A stretch of DNA of 12,640 nt from VAZQ01 sp050725815 (lineage in GTDB: Bacteria > Pseudomonadota > Alphaproteobacteria > Rhizobiales > Xanthobacteraceae), in the NCBI GenBank assembly GCA_050725815.1, contig JBOHIG010000134.1, positions 1 through 12,640 on the forward strand. Direction: 5' to 3'. Position 1 is the first letter of the stretch. Each line of letters starts with the position of its first letter. The notes beneath the pieces are model-generated. The model did no database searches. It saw only the letters and a list, made by a program, of their open reading frames with translations, and was not told the DNA's origin. The position numbers were made by a program, and so were the translations under genes. Of this stretch, positions 6,542 to 11,755 are shown in pieces.

Positions 6542-7753
6542 GTGAGCGATACCTATCACGATGAAACGGCGCCGCGCCGCACCCTTGCCGGCGCGACGAT
6601 CCTGCAGATCGTGCCCGCATTGACCGACACACCGGCGGCACGCAGCGCCGTCAATGTCGCCCATGTGCTGCTGCAAGCGGGCGCGCGCGCCTTGATCGCA
6701 GCCGATGGCGGGCCGCTCGTCAACGAGCTCACCGCGTCCGGCGCCGAATGGATTCCACTCGTCAACAATACCGGCAATCCGTTCCGGCTGCGCAAGAACG
6801 CCCGCATCATCGAGCGTCTGATCGCGGCCGAGCGCATCGATATCGTGCATGCGCATGACGCCGGCGGCGCCTTCAGCGCGCGCATTGCGGCGTCGCAGAT
6901 CGCGGTGTGGCTGGTGACCACGTTGCCCGACGTGCCGCCCGCGTTCTCGAGGCTGCGCGGCCGGCTGGCCGGCGCGCTGGCCGAGGGCGACCGCATCATC
7001 GCGCCGTCGAACTACGCCGCCGTGCCGTTCATGCAACGCTATGGCACGCGCCCAGAGCAGATCACCATCGTACCGCGCGTGGTCGACACGCATGCCTTCG
7101 ATCCCGCCGCGGTGCGGCCGGAGCGCGCCGCCGCGCTGCGCAATCTCTGGCATGTCCCGCCCGACGAGCAGATCGTGATGGTGCCCGGCCGGGTCGCGCC
7201 GTGGAACGGACAGGCGCTGCTCCCCGACATCGCGCGCGCGCTCAAGGATGACGGGATACGCGGATTCTGCTTCGTCATCGTTGGCGAGAGCACGACACGC
7301 ACCAAATATGCGCGCGGCGTGCTCAAGCGCGCCAACGAGCTTGACGTCGCCGCGCTGATCCGGCTCGCGGGTCATATTCCGGACATGCCGGCTGCGTTCG
7401 CGGCAGCCGACATGGTCGCGGTCCCGGCGATCCAGCCGCCTTTGGTCGGCCGCGTCATCGCGCAAGCGCAAGCCATGGGCCGGCCGGTCGTGACGTCCGA
7501 TGTCGGCGTCCTGCCCGAGAACGTCGTCGCGCCGCCACGCATGCCCGAAGCAGTGCGAACCGGCTGGGTCGCGAAATCCGGCGACGCGGCTGATTTTGCC
7601 CGCGCGCTCGCGCTCGCACTGGCGCTCGATGCCACCTCCTATCAGACAATGTCGGCGCGGGCGCGGCAGTTCGCGGAGTATATGTTTTCGCCGGAGAGCG
7701 TTGCCGACGCCATGCGAGCGGTCTATACGTCGCTGCTGGCGCGCGACCTCTAG
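6542..7753 (+). CDS. GT4-family glycosyltransferase, active-site-degenerate paralogue
   Basis: The 403-residue protein aligns across its length with the next gene product and has the GT-B layout of family GT4: an N-terminal acceptor domain (ATILQIVPAL, IDIVHAHDAGGAFSARIAA), a linker, and a C-terminal nucleotide-sugar domain (IVMVPGRVAPWNGQ, AAFAAADMVAVPA, AQAQAMGRPVV). Three positions that normally contact the donor differ from the family and from the neighbour. The Lys after the conserved Arg217 is Asn222 (WNGQ instead of the usual WKGQ or RKG), and both glutamates of the EX7E motif are replaced, by Pro300 and Gln308. The frame is intact, so it is not an obvious pseudogene. It may be inactive, regulatory, or use an altered mechanism. 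The start is the GTG at 6542 with no strong Shine-Dalgarno; no in-frame ATG exists near the N-terminus. Confidence 0.85.
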   Translation: MSDTYHDETAPRRTLAGATILQIVPALTDTPAARSAVNVAHVLLQAGARALIAADGGPLVNELTASGAEWIPLVNNTGNPFRLRKNARIIERLIAAERIDIVHAHDAGGAFSARIAASQIAVWLVTTLPDVPPAFSRLRGRLAGALAEGDRIIAPSNYAAVPFMQRYGTRPEQITIVPRVVDTHAFDPAAVRPERAAALRNLWHVPPDEQIVMVPGRVAPWNGQALLPDIARALKDDGIRGFCFVIVGESTTRTKYARGVLKRANELDVAALIRLAGHIPDMPAAFAAADMVAVPAIQPPLVGRVIAQAQAMGRPVVTSDVGVLPENVVAPPRMPEAVRTGWVAKSGDAADFARALALALALDATSYQTMSARARQFAEYMFSPESVADAMRAVYTSLLARDL

Positions 7754-7862
7754 CGAGCATTGTCCGAACGCAAGGCCACTTTTCGACCATGCTCGAAGAG
7801 CAGGATAGAATGCGGTTGCAAATCGTCTGACGCAATCGTTCGCCGCAGGAAATGTCGGGGCG

Positions 7863-9140
7863 TTGTTCGTGGTCATTCAGTCTCCTGCTGTCCGTGCCAC
7901 GCGCGAATCGGACGATCCAGATATTCCCGGTCTCGCGCCGACGCTGCCGCAATCGTCCAATCTGTCCGAACCGGCGCTGACTGTGCTCATCGTCGTGCCG
8001 AGCGTGCATGCCGGCGCGGCCGACGCGGGCACGATGCAGCTTGTGCGCATCCTCGCCACCCACGGTCATCGCCCGATCGTCGTCGCCAGCGGCGGCCGCA
8101 TGGTTCCCGACATCATCGCCGCCGGCGGACAGTTCGTCGCCTTGAACGTAGCGAGCCGCAATCCGGCGATCATGCTGCGCAACGCACTGGCGCTCACGCG
8201 CATGGTGCGCGAGTTCAATTGCGACGTTGTGCATGCGCATGGCCGTGCGCCGGCCTGGAGCGCCTATGTCGCCGCGCGCCGCACCGGCGTGCCGTTCGTG
8301 ACCAGTTGGTACAAGGGCTTCCGCGAGCAGAACCTGCTCAAGCGGCTCTACAACGGCGTGATGGCGCGGGGCGACCGCATCATCGCGGTCGGCGACCAGA
8401 TCGCCGAGTTGATCGTCGAGCGCTACGGCACGCCGCAGAACCGCATCACCGTAATCCCCGCCAGCATCGATCTGGAGCGCTTCGATCCGGCGCGCGTGTC
8501 ACACGCGCGCATCGACGCGGTCCGCGACATCTGGGGCATCGGCCGCGACGTGAAAGTGATCCTGGTGGTCGGGCGCATCCTGCGGCGCAAAGGTCATCAT
8601 GTCGTGGTGGAAGCGGTGCACCGGCTGCGCGAGATGGGACTGAAGGATTTCCTCTGTATCTTCGTCGGCGAAGACCAGGGTGAAACGCGCTACACCGGCG
8701 AATTGTGGGATCTCGTGCTCGCCACCAACACCACCGACGTGGTCCGCATGACCGGCCCGATCACCGATCTGCCGGCCGCCTTCGCGGCCTCGACGATCGT
8801 GGTTAACGCAGCGATCCAGCCGGAAGGCCTCCAGCGCGCGATCCTGGAAGCGCAGGCCATGGCGAAGCCAATCGTGGTGTCCGATCTCGGCGCCGGACCC
8901 GACGTGGTGCTCGCGCCGCCCGCCGTGCCCGAGGATCGCATGACCGGACTTCGTTTCTCCTCGGGCGATTCGATGGCGCTCGCCGCCGCACTGGTCCGGC
9001 TGTTTTCCATGCCCGAATCGGGTCGGTCCGCGATCGGCGTCCGCGGGCGCGCCTGGGTGACCTCGAATTTCGGTTCCGCCGCCGTGATCGAGCCGACCTT
9101 GCACCTCTATGCCGAAGTGGCGCGGCGGAAACAGCCTTGA
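7863..9140 (+). CDS. GT4-family glycosyltransferase
   Basis: This is a retaining GT-B glycosyltransferase of family GT4, expected to move a sugar from a nucleotide-sugar donor to an envelope glycan or lipid-linked acceptor at the cytoplasmic membrane face. From the TTG at 7863 it has 425 residues. Seen in order: LTVLIVVPSVHAGAAD (start of the acceptor domain), CDVVHAHGRAPAWSAYVA, NRITVIPASIDLERFDP, VGRILRRKGH with donor-contacting Arg238 and Lys243, and the intact EX7E motif PEGLQRAILEAQAM with Glu321 and Glu329. The start is uncertain: TTG at 7863 or GTG at 7869, with GCAGGAAA at 7845-7852 and GGGG at 7857-7860 as weak ribosome sites. The first 38 or so residues look disordered. It is 109 bases downstream of its paralogue, so both may share a transcript. 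Donor and acceptor are unknown. Confidence 0.88.
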   Translation: MFVVIQSPAVRATRESDDPDIPGLAPTLPQSSNLSEPALTVLIVVPSVHAGAADAGTMQLVRILATHGHRPIVVASGGRMVPDIIAAGGQFVALNVASRNPAIMLRNALALTRMVREFNCDVVHAHGRAPAWSAYVAARRTGVPFVTSWYKGFREQNLLKRLYNGVMARGDRIIAVGDQIAELIVERYGTPQNRITVIPASIDLERFDPARVSHARIDAVRDIWGIGRDVKVILVVGRILRRKGHHVVVEAVHRLREMGLKDFLCIFVGEDQGETRYTGELWDLVLATNTTDVVRMTGPITDLPAAFAASTIVVNAAIQPEGLQRAILEAQAMAKPIVVSDLGAGPDVVLAPPAVPEDRMTGLRFSSGDSMALAAALVRLFSMPESGRSAIGVRGRAWVTSNFGSAAVIEPTLHLYAEVARRKQP

Positions 9141-9245
9141 AAGCTCGCCGATGACGGCCCATTTGAGCGCCCGCCTGTGCTTTCGGCACGCCGCCCGGCA
9201 TGGCGGAACGATCGACCTGGATGAGGATTGACCGCGCATCTCACC

Positions 9246-9267
9246 GACTTGGCCGTTGACTTGGCCG
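9246..9267 (+). repeat. Two 10-bp direct repeats in the infC upstream region
   Basis: GACTTGGCCG occurs at 9246-9255 and again at 9258-9267, separated by TT. The second copy contains most of a -35-like TTGACT (9256-9261), but the matching -10 position (about 9279-9284, GATCCT) is poor, so I do not call a promoter. The repeat could be a direct-repeat protein site or chance. Confidence 0.4.
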
Positions 9268-9308
9268 CGGTTTGTTCCGATCCTTCCACGACCTGACCGC
9301 AACAGCAT

Positions 9309-9326
9309 GAGGAGAACAAGACCATT
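9309..9326 (+). promoter_or_regulatory. infC: infC ribosome binding site and AUU start
   Basis: GAGGAGA at 9309-9315 is a strong Shine-Dalgarno. It sits 8 bases from an in-frame ATT (9324-9326) but 20 bases from the first in-frame ATG (9336), so the ribosome should initiate at AUU. In E. coli the AUU start of infC lets IF3 repress its own translation by rejecting non-canonical initiation codons; the same logic is inferred here. Confidence 0.85.
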
Positions 9327-9863
9327 CGCCGCCCGATGAGAGCTCCGCCGCCCGTCCAAAAGGATGGCCCGCGCGTCAATGAGGAGATCCGAACCCGCGA
9401 AGTGCAACTGATCGATCAGACCGGCCACAATCACGGCCCGGTCGAGACGCGCTTCGCCCTCGAAAAGGCCGTTGAGGCCGGGCTTGATCTTGTCGAGATC
9501 GCCCCGAATTCCTCGCCGCCCGTCGTCAAGATTCTCGACTACGGCAAATACAAATATCAAGCACAGAAGAAAGCGGCCGAAGCCCGCAAGAAGCAGAAGG
9601 TCGTCGAGGTCAAGGAGATCAAGCTCCGGCCGATGATCGACGATCACGACTACGACGTGAAGATGCGCGCGATGAAGCGCTTCTTCGAGGAAGGCGACAA
9701 GGTGAAGATCACCTTGCGCTTCCGCGGCCGCGAAATGGCGCACCAGGAACTCGGTGCCGCGCTGCTCAATCGCGTCAAGGACGACACGTCCAAGTTCGCC
9801 AAGGTCGAGATGGAGCCGCGCTTCGAAGGCCGCCAGATGGTGATGGTTCTGACGCCGCGGTGA
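9324..9863 (+). CDS. infC: Translation initiation factor IF-3
   Basis: IF3 binds the 30S subunit, prevents premature joining of the 50S subunit and checks initiator tRNA and start codon. The 179-residue product, read from ATT at 9324, shows the N-terminal domain (NEEIRTREVQLID, DLVEIAPNSSPPVVKILDYGKYKY), a Lys-rich helical linker (QKKAAEARKKQK) and the C-terminal 30S-binding domain (VKEIKLRPMIDDHDY, FFEEGDKVKITLRFRGREM). The ATT start adds MRRP ahead of MRAPPP, as in many alphaproteobacterial IF3 proteins, and is supported by the Shine-Dalgarno spacing. The gene lies 183 bases after the glycosyltransferase and is followed by an intrinsic terminator. Unlike the common infC-rpmI-rplT order, it is separated here from rpmI by about 1.1 kb holding an opposite-strand gene. 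Confidence 0.97.
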   Translation: MRRPMRAPPPVQKDGPRVNEEIRTREVQLIDQTGHNHGPVETRFALEKAVEAGLDLVEIAPNSSPPVVKILDYGKYKYQAQKKAAEARKKQKVVEVKEIKLRPMIDDHDYDVKMRAMKRFFEEGDKVKITLRFRGREMAHQELGAALLNRVKDDTSKFAKVEMEPRFEGRQMVMVLTPR

Positions 9864-9887
9864 TGATGGGTATCGCGCGCAGTCGAT

Positions 9888-9920
9888 GAGCGGCGGCATC
9901 ATCCGCCGCTCTTTGCTTTC
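9888..9920 (+). terminator. Intrinsic terminator after infC
   Basis: GAGCGGCGG (9888-9896) and CCGCCGCTC (9903-9911) form a perfect 9-bp GC-rich stem with a 6-base loop (CATCAT), followed directly by TTTGCTTTC. It begins 24 bases after the infC stop. It also lies just beyond the end of the opposite-strand lipocalin gene, but lacks an A-run on its other side, so it should act mainly on infC transcripts. Confidence 0.85.
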
Positions 9921-9932
9921 CTGTCCGCGCCG

Positions 9933-10448
9933 CTACTTCGCGCGCTTGAAAGCCACCTCGATGAAGCCGCCGGAAATGGGGCCGGTATTGCGGTATTTCA
10001 GCTCGTCGGTGGTGAGAAGCGATATGACCCGCTTCTGAGCGACGCCAATCTGATTTGCAAACGTCGAGCCTTGGATGCGCAAGATCAAGGTCTTGGCCGG
10101 CTCGTCGACCGTATAGCTTCCGAAATAGCCGATCGACCCTCTGGCAATGGCCATGGCTTCATCGGCCGTCGCTTTACCCCGGTTGCCCCCAGCCACCTTC
10201 GGAAGGTCGCCGCGCATGAACAGCAGAACGAATTGGCCGTCCGCGGTGAACATGTTCACGCCTTTGGGGTTCATTCCGGAAGGATAGCCTATGCTGCCAT
10301 CCTTGCGGGTTTGGGACTGTGAGACGAGGCTCCAGGTTCCGACGATTTGATCCTTGATCGACTTCTGCTGACCGACCGCGCCATACGGCAACAGCAAAAA
10401 TCCGAGCGCCGCCGATGCAGATAGACCGATGATGTGACGCCAGTTCAT
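9933..10448 (-). CDS. Secreted lipocalin-like domain protein
   Basis: The 171-residue protein begins with a signal peptide (MNWRH, then the hydrophobic IGLSASAALGFLLLPYGAVG), with cleavage likely near residue 26-27 before QQKS. The mature part carries the pattern of the bacterial lipocalin-like domain: IVGTWSLVSQ at the start, a Y-P-x-G-x-x-P-x-G segment (GYPSGMNPKGVNMFTADGQF), a long middle loop (GKATADEAMAIARGSIGYFGSYTVDE), and alternating beta-strand hydrophobicity to the end (GGFIEVAFKRAK). These proteins form small beta-barrels and their ligands are mostly unknown. A strong Shine-Dalgarno (GGGAGGA about 6 bases upstream) supports the ATG at 10448. It is transcribed toward infC and faces its terminator. 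Periplasmic location is inferred from the signal peptide. Confidence 0.85.
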   Translation of the reverse strand: MNWRHIIGLSASAALGFLLLPYGAVGQQKSIKDQIVGTWSLVSQSQTRKDGSIGYPSGMNPKGVNMFTADGQFVLLFMRGDLPKVAGGNRGKATADEAMAIARGSIGYFGSYTVDEPAKTLILRIQGSTFANQIGVAQKRVISLLTTDELKYRNTGPISGGFIEVAFKRAK

Positions 10449-10831
10449 TACATTCCTCCCATGTATTTATGTCATGCGCACGCAGCGCGTGCGATGCATC
10501 GCTTTGTTGCGGATAATGGATGCCTGCCGATGGCAATTGCTGCCCTTGGATTCTGATCGGCGAGACGGCACGCTCCCGATGGCAGCTTATTTAAGAGTAC
10601 TACTTTCCGGTGCTGATCGCGACAAATCGGAGCCTTGAGCCAAAGGTACGGTTCAGCTTTGGGGATTTCCGAAAGCCCTCTCCCCTATTTTCCGTCCACC
10701 TCCGTGGGGATGGAGCGCCGAGGGACGGCTCACAAATGCGTCCCCGGCTTTGCCGGCATTTCAATATATTCCTACCACCCCTCGTGCCTTTAAGCGCGCA
10801 GGGAAGATAGTCTGAGCTGCGCCGGCAAAAC
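10449..10831. other. Non-coding gap between the lipocalin-like gene and the rpmI promoter
   Basis: I see no credible gene in this stretch. It holds the unmapped promoter of the lipocalin-like gene, a perfect hairpin CGCACGC-agc-GCGTGCG (10477-10493) in that gene's leader side, and around 10696-10760 a cluster of small inverted repeats: CCAC/GTGG (10696-10707), GGGACG/CGTCCC (10722-10744) and CCGGC-ttt-GCCGG (10744-10756), followed by AT-richer sequence. An 85-residue opposite-strand frame (10600-10857) lacks a Shine-Dalgarno and protein-like character. The cluster could be a relic repeat or a small RNA; neither is shown. Confidence 0.6.
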
Positions 10832-10860
10832 TTGTCATGCCGCAGCGCCTCTGCCATAAC
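10832..10860 (+). promoter_or_regulatory. Sigma-70-type promoter for rpmI-rplT-pheS
   Basis: TTGTCA (10832-10837, five of six to TTGACA) is followed after exactly 17 bases by CATAAC (10855-10860, four of six to TATAAT). Transcription would start near 10867, giving a leader of about 124 bases before rpmI. This is the best promoter match noticed in the window and is placed where the translation-gene operon needs one. Confidence 0.65.
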
Positions 10861-10866
10861 CCCGGC

Positions 10867-10990
10867 CTCTCGCTGCCCGGCTCATCAGGGCTGCCGTGGC
10901 AGCGTGAATGCTCAACCGAGCAAGCTCAATCGTGAGCGCCACTTGCGGCGGGCCGCTTTCGTTCGGCCGACGCCGCGATAGGAGAGCAAA
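10867..10990 (+). ncRNA. Structured 5' leader of the rpmI-rplT operon
   Basis: Four hairpins follow one another: GCTGC-CGTG-GCAGC (10890-10903), TGCTC-AACC-GAGCA (10909-10922), GCTCA-ATCG-TGAGC (10924-10937), and a long one, GCGGCGGGCCG (10945-10955) with CGGCC plus CGCCGC (10964-10968, 10971-10976), which has an 8-base loop and a GA bulge. The long stem ends 3 bases before the rpmI Shine-Dalgarno (AGGAG, 10980-10984). Alternative pairings exist: CGCTGCC at 10871-10877 can replace the first stem by pairing with GGCAGCG at 10898-10904, and TGAGC can pair with either GCTCA at 10910-10914 or 10924-10928. Autoregulation of this operon by L20 is known in E. coli and B. subtilis; that this leader does the same is inference. 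The 5' end assumes the promoter call. Confidence 0.55.
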
Positions 10991-11191
10991 ATGCCCAAGA
11001 TCAAGACCAAGTCCGGCGCCAAGAAGCGCTTTAAGATCACGGGCACCGGCAAGGTGCTCTATGCCCAGCGCGGCAAGCGCCACGGCATGATCAAGCGGAC
11101 CACCAAGCAGATCAGGCAGCTCCGCGGCACCGCCGTCCTGTTCAAGACCGACGGCGACAACATCAAGAAATACTTCCTGCCCAACGGCTGA
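10991..11191 (+). CDS. rpmI: 50S ribosomal protein L35
   Basis: The 66-residue, strongly basic protein has the full L35 pattern: MPKIKTKSGAKKRFKITGTGK at the start, KRHGMIKRTTKQIRQLRG in the middle and a lysine-rich end (NIKKYFLPNG). It is a structural protein of the large ribosomal subunit. AGGAGAG at 10980-10986 gives a well-placed ribosome site for the ATG. It is the first gene of the operon, 40 bases upstream of rplT, and sits directly behind the folded leader. Confidence 0.98.
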   Translation: MPKIKTKSGAKKRFKITGTGKVLYAQRGKRHGMIKRTTKQIRQLRGTAVLFKTDGDNIKKYFLPNG

Positions 11192-11231
11192 TCGCCGCGT
11201 CAGGGTATCCGCACAGTCAAGGAGATCTGCC

Positions 11232-11597
11232 ATGGCCCGCGTCAAACGTGGTGTCACCTCACACGCCAAGCACAAGAAAGTCTTCAAGGCCGCGAAGGGC
11301 TATTTCGGCCGGCGCAAGAACACGATCCGCGTCGCCAAGCAGGCGGTCGAGAAGGCGAACCAGTATGCCTACCGCGACCGCAAGCGGAAGAAGCGGACGT
11401 TCCGCGCGCTCTGGATCCAGCGGCTCAACGCCGCCGTGCGCCCGTTCGGACTGACCTACAGCCGATTTATCGACGGCCTCGGCAAGGCCGGGGTCACGGT
11501 CGATCGCAAGGTTCTGTCCGACCTCGCCATCAGCGAGCCGGCCGCGTTCCAGGCGATCGTGGAGAAGGCCAAGGCCGCACTGCCGGCGGCGGCGTAG
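11232..11597 (+). CDS. rplT: 50S ribosomal protein L20
   Basis: L20 binds 23S rRNA early in assembly of the large subunit and in several bacteria also represses its own operon. The 121-residue protein is typical in length and sequence: MARVKRGVTSHAKHKKVFKAAKGYFGRRKN, a long basic helix (YAYRDRKRKKRTFRALWIQRLNAAVR) and the globular C-terminal part (LTYSRFIDGLGKAGVTVDRKVLSDLAI). AAGGAG at 11219-11224 lies 7 bases before the ATG. The gap to pheS (158 bases) is filled by palindromic repeats. Confidence 0.98.
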   Translation: MARVKRGVTSHAKHKKVFKAAKGYFGRRKNTIRVAKQAVEKANQYAYRDRKRKKRTFRALWIQRLNAAVRPFGLTYSRFIDGLGKAGVTVDRKVLSDLAISEPAAFQAIVEKAKAALPAAA

Positions 11598-11624
11598 CTT
11601 TCGCGCCTCTATCTTTCCGTTGCC

Positions 11625-11679
11625 ATGCGCGGGCATAGCCCGTTGAAGACGGGCGTAACCGCCCTTATGACCCGCGCAT
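11625..11679. repeat. Composite palindromic repeat, unit 1 (rplT-pheS gap)
   Basis: Outer arms ATGCGCGGG (11625-11633) and CCCGCGCAT (11671-11679) are a perfect 9-bp inverted repeat. They enclose two mutually exclusive inner hairpins: GCCCGT-tgaag-ACGGGC (11638-11654) and GGGCG-taac-CGCCC (11651-11664). The nested design resembles dispersed REP/BIME-like intergenic palindromes rather than a terminator, since no T-run follows. Confidence 0.75.
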
Positions 11680-11714
11680 CCCGCTTATGGACGCAGTGCC
11701 GCCCCTAAGCGAGA

Positions 11715-11735
11715 TGGCCGGGACAAGCCCGGCCA
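11715..11735. repeat. Palindromic repeat, unit 2 (rplT-pheS gap)
   Basis: TGGCCGGG (11715-11722) and CCCGGCCA (11728-11735) form a perfect 8-bp stem with the 5-base loop ACAAG. Flanking it upstream is a second inverted repeat, CGCTTA (11682-11687) with TAAGCG (11706-11711). I recall this GGCCGGGacaagCCCGGCC core as a frequent intergenic element in Bradyrhizobium-like genomes; a genome search is needed to confirm it. Confidence 0.75.
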
Positions 11736-11755
11736 CGACAGGCATAAGGTGCCTC

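Noticed and set aside
6404..7876. 490-residue open frame on the minus strand opposite the first glycosyltransferase
   Set aside because: Composition is Arg/His/Asp-rich and low in hydrophobics, typical of an antisense shadow in GC-rich DNA. The plus strand encodes a clear GT4 protein.
9256..9284. Possible infC promoter (TTGACT, 17 bases, GATCCT)
   Set aside because: The -10 matches only three of six positions and the -35 lies in a direct repeat; not strong enough to call.
9307..9339. Ten-codon frame (MRRTRPFAAR) overlapping the infC Shine-Dalgarno and start
   Set aside because: Its AGG/AGA codons are the Shine-Dalgarno itself and it has no ribosome site of its own; a leader peptide is possible but unsupported.
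8499..9902. 467-residue open frame on the minus strand opposite the second glycosyltransferase and infC
   Set aside because: It covers an unambiguous infC and GT4 gene; no Shine-Dalgarno or known domain; shadow frame.
10600..10857. 85-residue minus-strand frame in the gap upstream of rpmI
   Set aside because: No Shine-Dalgarno, unlike any protein I know, and overlaps the rpmI promoter and inverted repeats.
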